Shown in pieces: positions 7,321 to 15,722 of a DNA stretch of 22,473 bases (positions within the stretch are counted from its first letter, which is position 1; every line of letters begins with the position of its first letter). A program made the position numbers and the translations under genes. The stretch covers positions 1 to 22,473 of the IMG/VR virus record IMGVR_UViG_3300011113_000693; one strand, written 5' to 3'. The notes beneath the pieces were generated by a model that did no database searches, had not been told where the DNA came from, and was given only the letters and a program-made list of their open reading frames with translations. Source of the DNA: a virus.

Positions 7321-7931
7321 CACACCCTCTCAAAGAAAATGTTGTCTTCGTTCACCTGAGAGGTTATGTTTGTAACAGTAAAACCATTTTTCTCAAGGAA
7401 GTCAAATGTTTCTTCTTTGGTATGCTGACCTTTATATAAACGCAAAGCGGCAGCCTGTGGCACTTCAACTACTCCGGACCTAACCATAGATATTTTTGAG
7501 CCTAAGCCTTTAAGCACCGCCAAGTCGGAGCCTTGAGCATCAATATGTAAATGGTCAATTTCGGTAACTTCAGGCATGAATATTTTGAGCCAAGATTCTA
7601 ATTTATACACATTTACTTTTATAGATTTTCTGACAACAAAATCGGTTCTACCTGGCCAAGTTTGTGCCAAATTATCATTGAATTCATTTAATGATGCCGA
7701 ACCGGTGTCGTTCTCAACCAAATGAAAAGAAGATTCTCCGTCATAATCCGAAATAGCGTGTTCATAAACTTTATATCTATCTGTAAATCCACCTTCTTTG
7801 GCAAGCCATCTTAATCTTGATGCAAGTTCTGGTGTAGGTTCAAATGCAACTACAATTGTATTTGGATCATCTTTTGCTATGTGTAAAGAATCTTGACCCC
7901 AATGTGCACCAACATCAAACAAATATTTCAT
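7320..7931 (-). CDS. FkbM-family SAM-dependent methyltransferase
   Basis: The 203-residue protein has the FkbM methyltransferase layout: a SAM-binding strand and glycine motif near the N-terminus (LFDVGAHWGQDS, 4-15), an acidic strand-2 end with AFEP (about 29-32), and the diagnostic IDAQGSDLAVLKG segment in the second half. FkbM enzymes are typically O-methyltransferases acting on sugars or polyketides, and related genes are frequent in phage and bacterial surface-glycan clusters. Within this cassette it most likely methylates a sugar hydroxyl added by the neighbouring transferases, which could cap or mask the glycan (inference). The gene begins two bases after the HAD/nucleotidyltransferase gene and its stop overlaps the next start. 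Confidence 0.9.
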   Translation of the reverse strand: MKYLFDVGAHWGQDSLHIAKDDPNTIVVAFEPTPELASRLRWLAKEGGFTDRYKVYEHAISDYDGESSFHLVENDTGSASLNEFNDNLAQTWPGRTDFVVRKSIKVNVYKLESWLKIFMPEVTEIDHLHIDAQGSDLAVLKGLGSKISMVRSGVVEVPQAAALRLYKGQHTKEETFDFLEKNGFTVTNITSQVNEDNIFFERV

Positions 7932-7933
7932 TT

Positions 7934-9316
7934 TTATTCCTTATGATTATCTAAGAAGTAATTCAAATCTTCTGGAGTTCCAATACCCCACATGCCTTCA
8001 ACATTTTTGACTCTGATTTTTTTGCCAGCACCGATTGCTTCATTGAAAACTGGGCAAACATAGAATTCATTATTCACACGAATATTTTTTGCGACCATCT
8101 GTTCAGCATATTTAACATAATCTGAACCGTGGCGCCAGTAATAAATTCCAACTGTTGCATTGTTTGATATAACTTTTTTCTCTGCAACTTCCGATACGAA
8201 ACCATTTTCATCCAGTTTTGCATATGACCATTTTGGATGTGTGGCTTCAAATGTGAGAATACCACCATCAATAGAATCTGCTGAGAAAGCGTACATGCAT
8301 TCGTTTGAGTTCCATTCAACAAATTGGTCAGAGTTTGCCATGACTAGTGGTGCATCGTTATCTATGTGTTCTTTAGCTAACAAAGTGGTACACGCTGCAC
8401 CTTCAGTTAATCCGTCAACCTGAACAATTTTGCAGCCAGGTGCAATCAGATTCAACAGATATTTGAGATTGTATTTTTCATAATGTTCTTTTTGAACTAA
8501 GAATATGTAATTGGCTTCAATATTCAAATTTTCTACCACAAGTTGAATCATTGGTTTTCCACGAACTTCAATAAGAGGTTTGGGAAAAGTGTAACCAACA
8601 GCAGAAAACCTAGAACCGGCACCGGCCATCGGAATCAAAACATTCAATTTATTATCTCGCCATGGTAGAGATTTTTTACTTTTACCTTCAATCGTATTCA
8701 TAAGATCATAAATCCTTTGCATCATATGTTCGCTATTCACTTCTTGTGCATTTTCAACTGGTAATAAATGTGCACCAGAATCTAAAGCACCTTGCCTTCC
8801 TATATGACTATCTTCAATAATGATTGTATTTTTAGGAAGAACATTTAAAGCTGTCATGCATTTCCAGTACATTTCTGGATATGGCTTTGCTCTACCTACA
8901 TCCTCATTACTGACAAAATAATCAACTTCTTCAATCAGACCAATACTTATGAGTGATAATTTTACTGTCTCACGAATAGAATTGGATGCAACCGCAATTT
9001 TGTATCCTTTAGATTTTATCTTTCTGAACATTGTTTGCAGCCAATATTCTTTTTTGAACCCACGGACAATATTGAATGTGGCTTCCTGTTTGTCATTCCA
9101 AATTTTATCATATTCAGAAACAGGAAGACCTTTTCTTTCGGTCAACATCTTGAGTTTTCTTGTGGTATTCAAACCATCATATAAGCTCAAGTGTTCTTCT
9201 CGGGAAATAACATATTTTTCACCGACTTTTCTCAGTGCATCGTTTAGTGCATCATAATGTATTTCTCTTGAATCAATCAAGACACCATCAAGGTCAAAGA
9301 TTACTAATTTATTCAT
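7934..9316 (-). CDS. HAD phosphatase fused to sugar nucleotidyltransferase
   Basis: This 460-residue fusion has two domains. Residues 1-210 are a HAD hydrolase of the beta-phosphoglucomutase/phosphatase type: DLDGVL (8-13, Asp8 nucleophile and Asp10), VASNS (109-113), Lys144 in GRAKPYPEMY, and IIEDS (166-170). Residues 223-460 are a nucleotidyltransferase of the sugar-1-phosphate type: IPMAGAGSRF (228-237) followed by FPKPL (244-248), with ANSDQF as the likely metal-binding segment and a terminal MWGIGTPEDL block. Such an enzyme could make an activated NDP-sugar and handle a phosphosugar in one polypeptide. Base and sugar specificity are unknown. The start overlaps the HtrL-like gene by eight bases. 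It is probably the donor-supplying enzyme of the cassette. Confidence 0.9.
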   Translation of the reverse strand: MNKLVIFDLDGVLIDSREIHYDALNDALRKVGEKYVISREEHLSLYDGLNTTRKLKMLTERKGLPVSEYDKIWNDKQEATFNIVRGFKKEYWLQTMFRKIKSKGYKIAVASNSIRETVKLSLISIGLIEEVDYFVSNEDVGRAKPYPEMYWKCMTALNVLPKNTIIIEDSHIGRQGALDSGAHLLPVENAQEVNSEHMMQRIYDLMNTIEGKSKKSLPWRDNKLNVLIPMAGAGSRFSAVGYTFPKPLIEVRGKPMIQLVVENLNIEANYIFLVQKEHYEKYNLKYLLNLIAPGCKIVQVDGLTEGAACTTLLAKEHIDNDAPLVMANSDQFVEWNSNECMYAFSADSIDGGILTFEATHPKWSYAKLDENGFVSEVAEKKVISNNATVGIYYWRHGSDYVKYAEQMVAKNIRVNNEFYVCPVFNEAIGAGKKIRVKNVEGMWGIGTPEDLNYFLDNHKE

Positions 9317-10139
9317 GTTTATTAAACTTCCTCAATATTGATCTAACATCTTCAATTGGAGCATCTAACGGCATCTTATGCAGTTCATATTTTTCTGGCT
9401 TCATGAAGTAAGAACTTAAAAGAAGCCCCTGGTCATCATCAACAAGTTTATTGTCCATCAACATTTCTAATGACTTTTTCATATCAACTTCAAGCATTTT
9501 CCATTGATCTTTTTCTCCAACAAAAACACCGCCAATTATGTATACGATGTTGTTTAAGACGGCTAGTTGAATTTGTTCAAGCTTACGATCAAGTACAGGA
9601 TCTCTATAATTAAAGTAATGCATTTTTCCCGGAGTAAAATCATATTCCCATTTCTTGGATACAGGAACATGTTCACTATCACGACAGTAACCAAAATCTA
9701 CCCATGCAGCCCATTCATTTGTAATAAGACCTTTTTCAAAAGCATCGGACACATAAAATGCTTTGAGTGATGTTACGCCAACATAGTCTTTAGACCAGTA
9801 TTCTGGGTTTCTAACTTGATAGGGATTTATTCGGCGTGTAAACTCAGGTGAACTTTGAATTGCTTCAATCTTATCACGGAGTTCTTGATGTAAATTAAAG
9901 TAATCATATTCAACTACTTTAACATTTGGTGAAATTGCGGCTAAGTGAGGCGCAATATCCGAAGAAGTGTAGACAATAATTTCGGTGTCAATTTCACACA
10001 TGCGCGTGAAATGGTCTATGTACTTATCAACAGACCTTTGCAAATAATGTGGAAGTGGACCACCATTTTTCTGAACTGATGTTGACCAATCACCACGACC
10101 AATGTCATAGAATGCAGTTACGATGCTAATTTTGCTCAT
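9309..10139 (-). CDS. HtrL/YibB (WlaTC)-like putative glycosyltransferase
   Basis: The 276-residue protein opens with ISIVTAFYDIGRGDW and later has an AAWVDFGYCRD segment, the two signatures I associate with the HtrL/YibB/WlaTC family. That family occurs in lipopolysaccharide and capsule loci of Gram-negative bacteria and in phages. The VDFG block sits where GT-A enzymes have their metal-binding DxD, so a transferase fold is likely, but no activity is known to me for the family. It lies 23 bases after the preceding gene, with a late-promoter-like TATAAATC in the gap, and overlaps the next gene by eight bases. Confidence 0.85.
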   Translation of the reverse strand: MSKISIVTAFYDIGRGDWSTSVQKNGGPLPHYLQRSVDKYIDHFTRMCEIDTEIIVYTSSDIAPHLAAISPNVKVVEYDYFNLHQELRDKIEAIQSSPEFTRRINPYQVRNPEYWSKDYVGVTSLKAFYVSDAFEKGLITNEWAAWVDFGYCRDSEHVPVSKKWEYDFTPGKMHYFNYRDPVLDRKLEQIQLAVLNNIVYIIGGVFVGEKDQWKMLEVDMKKSLEMLMDNKLVDDDQGLLLSSYFMKPEKYELHKMPLDAPIEDVRSILRKFNKHE

Positions 10140-10162
10140 TTCAAAATCCCATATTTATTAAA

Positions 10163-11047
10163 TTATGATTTATATAAAAAGTATTTAGGTGAAGTGCCGG
10201 TATTGGTCTCGGCCGTGATGTTTATTCCAAATTTTTTGCTGAAATGTTCCATCCATTTTGGATCACGATCATATTGATGTATGATTGTAAATGAAATTCC
10301 GTCAGAATTGCAAATCAAACCGTCATCGTTCATATGCGGCCTTTTTTCCAATAAATATGAATCCAGTTTACCAATCAAATCTGGTTTATTTGTAACATGC
10401 AGGTTTGCGTTCCAAGCATCTTTCAATTCCGTAAAGAGTGTTGCATCATACCATGGACCAAAGGCGAGTAACATGTTATACGCCGCCTGGTCGGCTACCC
10501 AATCTGCACGATTGGAAGAAAATTGGTATAGTTGGAAACATAGATCACGAATTGCATTTGCTTTTCCAGCCAAGACACCCACATTGTATACGGTATTGTC
10601 TTTCACTTTATTGTAAAAATATTCACCAAAATTTTTACGAATATTTTCACGGTTCCATTCTTCATTTTCAACTTTAATTGCTTCGCTTGATGCAATGATG
10701 TTTTTGTCTTTTAAATTTTTCTCTAAAAATTCTATAGGGTTCTTTTGGAAAATAACATCACGAACATCTGTTGAAATCACATAACGATACTTGTTGGCAT
10801 TTGTATTAAGAAAATCAAAAATATAAATGAAACGCAACATGTGAATCATCATGTTGTTTTCACTGGGTACAGACATAACAATTACACCCTCTTGTTTCAA
10901 TTTATCACACAATTTTTGGCTTGTATTAATAGCAAATAAAACCGTATCACCCTCAAAACCTGAATCTTTGATAGATTGCACCCAAGGTTTTAAAACATCG
11001 TAGTCAGTATACTTATTGAAAGCACCAATAATTAAATCTTTCGCCAC
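10163..11047 (-). CDS. GT-A-like putative glycosyltransferase, GTG start
   Basis: This 294-residue protein starts with an N-terminal beta-strand pattern (DLIIGAFNKYTDYD). It has YRYVISTDVRDVIFQKNP near residue 90, where DVRD looks like the metal/nucleotide-binding motif of GT-A glycosyltransferases, followed by conserved-looking WVADQAAYN. No transmembrane segment is visible. The best start is a GTG at 11047: it has GGAG seven bases upstream and no nearby in-frame ATG fits as well. The gene overlaps the GT2 gene by 16 bases. Sugar donor and acceptor are unknown. It is likely one of the successive transferases of the cassette. Confidence 0.8.
   Translation of the reverse strand: MAKDLIIGAFNKYTDYDVLKPWVQSIKDSGFEGDTVLFAINTSQKLCDKLKQEGVIVMSVPSENNMMIHMLRFIYIFDFLNTNANKYRYVISTDVRDVIFQKNPIEFLEKNLKDKNIIASSEAIKVENEEWNRENIRKNFGEYFYNKVKDNTVYNVGVLAGKANAIRDLCFQLYQFSSNRADWVADQAAYNMLLAFGPWYDATLFTELKDAWNANLHVTNKPDLIGKLDSYLLEKRPHMNDDGLICNSDGISFTIIHQYDRDPKWMEHFSKKFGINITAETNTGTSPKYFLYKS
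10167..10174 (-). promoter_or_regulatory. Possible T4-type late promoter, TATAAATC
   Basis: On the minus strand the gap before the HtrL-like gene contains TATAAATC, one base away from the T4 late-promoter element TATAAATA. Transcription would start about 10-15 bases downstream, leaving a leader of roughly 25 bases before the ATG at 10139. AT-rich DNA produces such octamers by chance, so this is only a candidate. If real, it would let the second half of the glycan cassette be expressed late. Confidence 0.3.
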
Positions 11048-11763
11048 GGGTATTCTCCATTCATATTATTTTTCATCACTTCATTACCTTTTACAAAGAA
11101 ACTACCTTGTACTGAGTCCTCACGACTTGCCACTCTATAGTTTACACTGTATTGACCATTCGTGTCAAATTTTGGCAAATTTTTCATCATAAAAGCCGAA
11201 AGTATTCTATCAACTTCTGGTTGTTCTTGTGGATGCCTCGCTCGGCGGTACCAGTAAGGTGAAAAATGAACAGCGGCCATTTTTGGTATCATAAAGCAAT
11301 TCACATCGATAAAATTATCATTCAATACAGATTTCCATTTACCAAGAGATTCACAATCATCATTACATATATATTCACCTTCCTGGTTAACTATTTTGCG
11401 GAGAGAATATGACCAATCATTACCTTGTTGGATGACATCCATAAGAGATTCAATATGATTATCTTCATACCAATTGTCTTGGTCCAAGAAACAAATATAA
11501 TCACCTTCAGCAATGAATGACATTGCACCATAGATTCTATGACCATTATATTGGTTATATCCTGTATTGTATGGAAGCGCGAATGCGGTGGAACGTGTTG
11601 CACCCACCATTGCTTGCGTGATCCTAACACCATACTTGTTAAAGCCATCTACCACAACTAAATGTTGTAAATTTTGATAGGTTTGTCTGTCTATAGATTT
11701 CAGTACATCATTTAATTGGTCACTTGCCGTAGTCGGCGTAATGACCGTCACTAGTGGATTCAT
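11032..11763 (-). CDS. Family 2 glycosyltransferase
   Basis: The 243-residue protein has the standard GT2 (GT-A fold) N-terminus: VTVITPT (5-11), SIDRQTYQNLQHLVVVDG (23-40), and the DxD metal/nucleotide-binding motif CFLDQDNWYED at 91-101 (Asp94 and Asp96). There is no membrane anchor, so it is a soluble cytoplasmic enzyme. The catalytic-base region lies further on, near the HPQEQPEVD stretch, and is less clear. It is the first gene of the glycan cassette in transcription order, starting one base after the stop of the 93-residue replication-operon gene and overlapping the next gene by 16 bases. It probably transfers a sugar onto a surface or virion acceptor. The target cannot be read from sequence. 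Confidence 0.9.
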   Translation of the reverse strand: MNPLVTVITPTTASDQLNDVLKSIDRQTYQNLQHLVVVDGFNKYGVRITQAMVGATRSTAFALPYNTGYNQYNGHRIYGAMSFIAEGDYICFLDQDNWYEDNHIESLMDVIQQGNDWSYSLRKIVNQEGEYICNDDCESLGKWKSVLNDNFIDVNCFMIPKMAAVHFSPYWYRRARHPQEQPEVDRILSAFMMKNLPKFDTNGQYSVNYRVASREDSVQGSFFVKGNEVMKNNMNGEYPWRKI

Positions 11764-11764
11764 T

Positions 11765-12046
11765 CTAACTCCTGGTCAATTTCAAAATTTTAGTTATCTG
11801 TGCTTCAATTGCAGTTTTGCGATTTGGCCAATATATGTATTCTTTGTCGGCCGTCTTTAATAACTTCGTCAAGAACGGTAAAATAAGCTTTTCAACTTCG
11901 GTCAATTTAGCTTTATAAGCATCTGCGGTTTCTGCGGTCTCATTAATAACTTTATTGTAGTCATCTTCTGAAACAGCAGAGAAACCAAAATCATCAGAGT
12001 CGTCAAACTCGTTAAGTATTTTTTGTATGTCTAGGTCTAGTGGCAT
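11765..12046 (-). CDS. Conserved small T4-like phage protein of unknown function
   Basis: A 93-residue acidic protein. The N-terminal third is Asp/Glu-rich (DIQKILNEFDDSDDFGFSAV), the middle is helical, and the C-terminus carries EYIYWPNRKTAIEAQITKIL. I recognise that KxYIxWPNR pattern as conserved in small proteins of T4-like cyanophages, but I know of no function. Its ATG overlaps the stop of the nuclease-like gene upstream (TAATG). It closes the replication operon before the glycan cassette begins, which marks the likely left edge of the ancestral replication block. Confidence 0.82.
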   Translation of the reverse strand: MPLDLDIQKILNEFDDSDDFGFSAVSEDDYNKVINETAETADAYKAKLTEVEKLILPFLTKLLKTADKEYIYWPNRKTAIEAQITKILKLTRS

Positions 12047-12957
12047 TATGGTCTTTCAACTATTACTACATTTTTATTGATTCGTTTTGCATAAGCAGCA
12101 AGAATTCTTATGCCAGGATATTCTTTAATGCTTTTTCTTGTTTTATCGTTTCTGATAAGGAAATAAACATCTTTGTCACCCTTAACATCTTTCATATCAG
12201 TAATGATACTACTCACATCAATGATAACTGAATCTTCTTGCATATCAAAAGAACTTTTTGAAAATGTTTTAGTTATAATACAACCGTTTGGTAAAATATC
12301 TGAGCCGAAAACAACATCTTTTTTTTCTGCCGATGAGGCTTCAACAGCAATGTTAGGTTCAATTGTAAAATAAGTTGTTTGTGGTATGAGTTTTGTTTTA
12401 CCTGCTTTGACTGCCATATCAATTATTTTTTTTGCTTCGGTGCCAAAATATGAATCAGCGGATTCCCAATATTCTGCATCATCTTTTTTAATACTAATTG
12501 GAAAAACTTTATTTTTGTAATCTATTAAATTTACATCCGATTTTTTTCTACCTGCGGTATCAGCACCGGCAGATACTGCTTCAACACAACCAAAAACTTC
12601 AAAAGTTTTATTTCCATTCATAAAAAATACATTGACTGGTCCAGTTTTTGCGGCACTGTTAATATAATCAACCAACATTTGTTCATTGTCCACACCCGCG
12701 CTTGCTTTGCCTTGTTTACTTGCAGGTTTGGCAAATACACTGAAATTACCAATTTTTACAAAACCAACAGATGATGCTGATGATGGAGTTTTATTGTACA
12801 TTGAACCTTTTATATTTTTATGTACTTTTTCCAAAGCATCAACTCTATTAATATCTACTAATATAGCGATTTTATTAGTAGATATTTTTTTCTGTTTATC
12901 AAAACCCATTGATGAAAGTGTTACGCTTAAACTTTCAAATGTAAAATTTATTGCCAT
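12046..12957 (-). CDS. Possible PD-(D/E)XK-type nuclease-like protein next to the helicase
   Basis: The 303-residue protein is not a textbook family member. Its middle contains a plausible PD-(D/E)XK nuclease core: a helical NEQMLVDYIN with Glu92, then KKSDVNLID with Asp141, then a strand ending PISIKKD with Lys157, where the usual Glu/Gln is replaced by Ser155. The spacing and the following AEYWESADSYF resemble phage proteins sometimes annotated as restriction-endonuclease-like. If active, it could process replication or recombination intermediates, or degrade host DNA. It sits 31 bases after the gp41 helicase gene, and its stop overlaps the next start. Loss of the canonical acid could also mean it is an inactive DNA-binding relative. 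Confidence 0.6.
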   Translation of the reverse strand: MAINFTFESLSVTLSSMGFDKQKKISTNKIAILVDINRVDALEKVHKNIKGSMYNKTPSSASSVGFVKIGNFSVFAKPASKQGKASAGVDNEQMLVDYINSAAKTGPVNVFFMNGNKTFEVFGCVEAVSAGADTAGRKKSDVNLIDYKNKVFPISIKKDDAEYWESADSYFGTEAKKIIDMAVKAGKTKLIPQTTYFTIEPNIAVEASSAEKKDVVFGSDILPNGCIITKTFSKSSFDMQEDSVIIDVSSIITDMKDVKGDKDVYFLIRNDKTRKSIKEYPGIRILAAYAKRINKNVVIVERP

Positions 12958-12988
12958 AGTTTTATTCCAAATAAAATTATTTAGTAAC

Positions 12989-14380
12989 TCATACCTTCAA
13001 TCCTCCAAATTTATTTTTGGGGAATTCACGGGTACCAAATGTGTTCAAAGGTTTGTCTTGTTTACCAGAATCTGCAATACCATATTGTGCATCTTGTTCA
13101 ACATCATAAAGCCTCATCTTAGACCTGTCAATACCCAAAACAAATCTTTTGTGTGCTGTTGGATCAGAATAACGGTTCTTCAACTGTTTGACCATGATCT
13201 GATTCAATGCTTCCATTTCTTCAGAAGCAATCAAAGCAAACATCAAGTCTGCTGTCGCTGGCAAACCAAAAGACTCACTTGTGTCTTCCAGTCCGGGGTC
13301 GGAAGAAGTAAAGCCACTTCTTGTTGTTTGTGTTGCAGATACAATTGGTACTCCGAACTCAACGGCAAGACCTCGCAACTCCTCTGCGATGGCTTTAACA
13401 TATGTATAGGAATTAACATTGGCTCCTGCTTTGATTCTGGCGCTACAGCATATATTAAGATAGTCAATGAAAATAATGTCCGGAACAAAGTTCCTTTTGA
13501 GGTTGAGTTCATTTAAAAGTGTCCTAAAATGTATGGACGAAGCAGATGCTGTTGGATACTCTTTGATAATCAGCTTTCCTGTCGTCATCTCTTTGACACG
13601 GTTAACTTTTTTATCATACATATCTTTGGGCAGTTGCATCAGGTCATCAATTGAAACATTCAATAGATTTGCATCAATCCTTTCTGCAATCTTTTCTTCA
13701 GCCATTTCCATTGTTATGTATAACACATTCTTACCTTGTGTCATACAACCTGCTGCGACATGACACATGAACAACGATTTACCAACGCCAGTACCTGCAA
13801 GAGCAATATTCAAAGTCTTTGCAGGCAAACCACCTTTGGTAATTTTGTTGAAATATTCAAGATCAAAAGGAATTCTTTCCTCTTTACGGTGATAGAAATC
13901 ATATCTCTCATCATAGTCTTCCAAATAATCATGACCAACAGATGAATCAAAACTTACGGCCAAAGCATCAGAAAGAATTTTTGGAATTGCGCCTTTGTCC
14001 TGTGCCTTGTCTTTTCCATCAAGAATAGAAATAGAACCTAGAACCGCATTGTAAATAGCTTTTTCTTGGCAGAACTTTTCTGTCTTGTCAATTAGCCATT
14101 GTATTTCTGTTTTCTCCGCAGGCGGAGTTTCCAGTTCTTTAAGTGCAGTTTCGCATTTTTCAACTTCATCATTTGTAAGATTGCGTTTCTCTTTTAGAGA
14201 AAGTTCCAACGCTTCTGTGGTCGGAGGGTTATTATATTCATTCGTGAAGTCAGTAATCTCTTTAAAGATTGCCTTTTCTGCTCTATCACTGAAGTATTCA
14301 TCTTTAAGAAAGGGTAGAACTTTCCTTAAATAGTCTTCATTGTGAATCAAGTTCCTCAGAATAGTTTGTTCCAGCCTCAT
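12989..14380 (-). CDS. 41: gp41 replicative DNA helicase (DnaB-like)
   Basis: This is the 463-residue replicative helicase that unwinds the fork as a hexamer on the lagging strand. The N-terminal helical domain occupies about 1-110. The RecA-like motor has Walker A (GTGVGKS, about 196-202), the DnaB-type glutamate (ITMEMAEEK, about 225), Walker B (IIFIDYLN, about 302-309), and an ATQTTRSGF segment matching motif H4. Its length is close to T4 gp41 (about 475). The ATG at 14380 is preferred to the TTG one codon upstream because AGG lies eight bases before it. The start lies inside the end of the preceding gene (44-base overlap). The order uvsX, small gene, 41 matches T4-like cyanophages. Confidence 0.95.
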   Translation of the reverse strand: MRLEQTILRNLIHNEDYLRKVLPFLKDEYFSDRAEKAIFKEITDFTNEYNNPPTTEALELSLKEKRNLTNDEVEKCETALKELETPPAEKTEIQWLIDKTEKFCQEKAIYNAVLGSISILDGKDKAQDKGAIPKILSDALAVSFDSSVGHDYLEDYDERYDFYHRKEERIPFDLEYFNKITKGGLPAKTLNIALAGTGVGKSLFMCHVAAGCMTQGKNVLYITMEMAEEKIAERIDANLLNVSIDDLMQLPKDMYDKKVNRVKEMTTGKLIIKEYPTASASSIHFRTLLNELNLKRNFVPDIIFIDYLNICCSARIKAGANVNSYTYVKAIAEELRGLAVEFGVPIVSATQTTRSGFTSSDPGLEDTSESFGLPATADLMFALIASEEMEALNQIMVKQLKNRYSDPTAHKRFVLGIDRSKMRLYDVEQDAQYGIADSGKQDKPLNTFGTREFPKNKFGGLKV

Positions 14381-14669
14381 CAATTAATCCTTTATCTAAA
14401 TTTGCTGACATAATATTGACCAGAATATCACCAATGTAATTCTTAAACTCGGAACTTTTTTCCAGTTCTTCCTTGTTCAGTGGAGTTTCTAGTATATTAT
14501 AGACGAATTGAAGATAGATGGCACCATCTTTTTCTTCTTGAAATTTGACTTTGCCGTATTGATACACGGTATCCAAAAATTCACCTTTTAGTATTTTAAT
14601 TCCAACTGTAGTATTCTCATCATTTGGAATCACATAGTTGAAATCTATACCCTCTTTAAACTGGTTCAT
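14337..14669 (-). CDS. Conserved T4-like protein between uvsX and gene 41
   Basis: A 110-residue acidic protein containing the blocks IKILKGEFLDTVYQYGKVKF and, later, EFKNYIGDILVNIM. I recognise a similar small protein at this position, between uvsX and gene 41, in T4-like cyanophages, but know of no assigned function. Because it is coupled to both recombinase and helicase it may be an accessory to replication or recombination (inference). It overlaps uvsX by 14 bases at its start and gene 41 by 44 bases at its end, an unusually tight arrangement that suggests coupled translation. Confidence 0.85.
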   Translation of the reverse strand: MNQFKEGIDFNYVIPNDENTTVGIKILKGEFLDTVYQYGKVKFQEEKDGAIYLQFVYNILETPLNKEELEKSSEFKNYIGDILVNIMSANLDKGLIDEAGTNYSEELDSQ

Positions 14670-15711
14670 CTTCTACCTCTATTTCTTCTTTGATAATTTC
14701 ACCGGCAGCAACACGATATTTTTCTTCAATGAATTTTCTGAAGCTTTCTGTTTTTAGAATAGGTAACCAAAAGTCTTTTGTGTCAGTATCTTTGATTCGG
14801 TATTTTTTATCTTCTACTTCACCGGAGGAAACATCCACTTTGCTGTACCACCCATTTGAGGGTTTGATGACATGCCCGGATTCAAGTGCAATATCAAGTA
14901 GGCCTGACCACTTGCTAATACCACCATCAAAAGATACAGTAACAGGGATTTTAGATTTTTCTTTAACATATCTACTCTTTTCTACATTAATGATAAAATT
15001 ATAACCAACAATTTCGGTTCCTTCTTTTTCTTGTTGGCGACCAATGATAAAGATATTGTCGGCTGAATAGTAAGAACCTGTGCCGCCACCAACAATATCT
15101 TTCGGAAACATACCAATTTCTTTGTATGTATGATTGACAACAACCATTGGAATATCTTTAAGTGACAGATGTGGTGTAACCATACGGAACAAAGACTTAA
15201 CTTGTTTTGCACGGCTCATATCTGCAACAGATTTTCCCTCAAGTGCATCATCAACTTCTTTTTTAGAAGCTAAATTACCAATTGAGTCAATAACAATAAT
15301 TAATCTCTCACCACGCTCAAGATTGGTCAACTGTTGCATAACATCAAACTTTAACTGTTCAATGTCAGTGAGTGGTGTGTGAAGAACACGATCAGTATCA
15401 ATACCAAAGCTATCAAAATAACTCTGTGGAGTACCGAACTCACTATCATAAAACAACAAAGCCGAATCTGGATATTTGTCTAGATAAGATTTTGCCATCA
15501 AAAGTGAGAAAGCTGTCTTGAAATGCTTTGAAGGTCCTGCCCACATTGTTAAACCTGGTGTTAGACCACCATCCAATTTACCACTCAATGCAACATTGAT
15601 AATCGGAATGGAGGTTTGAATCATATCCTTATCAAGAAAGAATTTTGATTTGGATAGAATAGCCGATTCTTTGATGCTGCTGTTCTTTTTAATTTTGTCT
15701 AAAATACTCAT
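14656..15711 (-). CDS. uvsX: UvsX RecA-like recombinase
   Basis: The 351-residue protein is the phage strand-exchange recombinase. The ATP site is clear: Walker A GPSKHFKT (59-66), which is the T4 UvsX-type variant rather than the RecA GxxxxGKT form; the catalytic-glutamate segment FYDSEFG with Glu91; and Walker B LIIVIDSIG. Loop regions with VVNHTYKEIG and GGGTGSYYSAD match the DNA-binding loops. It is somewhat shorter than T4 UvsX (about 390), mainly at the C-terminus, which ends in an acidic tail (EEIEVEDEPV) as in T4. The ATG at 15711 lies 11 bases after the polymerase stop, with AAGGAAA just upstream. It loads on ssDNA for recombination-dependent replication and repair. Confidence 0.95.
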   Translation of the reverse strand: MSILDKIKKNSSIKESAILSKSKFFLDKDMIQTSIPIINVALSGKLDGGLTPGLTMWAGPSKHFKTAFSLLMAKSYLDKYPDSALLFYDSEFGTPQSYFDSFGIDTDRVLHTPLTDIEQLKFDVMQQLTNLERGERLIIVIDSIGNLASKKEVDDALEGKSVADMSRAKQVKSLFRMVTPHLSLKDIPMVVVNHTYKEIGMFPKDIVGGGTGSYYSADNIFIIGRQQEKEGTEIVGYNFIINVEKSRYVKEKSKIPVTVSFDGGISKWSGLLDIALESGHVIKPSNGWYSKVDVSSGEVEDKKYRIKDTDTKDFWLPILKTESFRKFIEEKYRVAAGEIIKEEIEVEDEPV

Positions 15712-15722
15712 AGTTTTCCTTT

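Noticed and set aside
5452-11763. DNA hypermodification island
   Set aside because: No thymidylate-synthase-like, hydroxymethylase or DNA-glucosyltransferase-type gene is visible; the content fits surface or virion glycans better, so DNA modification is kept only as a minor alternative.
12686-13516. Plus-strand 276-residue frame
   Set aside because: It lies antisense across the nuclease-like gene and gp41, both well supported, and its translation is Cys/Ser/Phe-rich shadow sequence with no recognisable domain.
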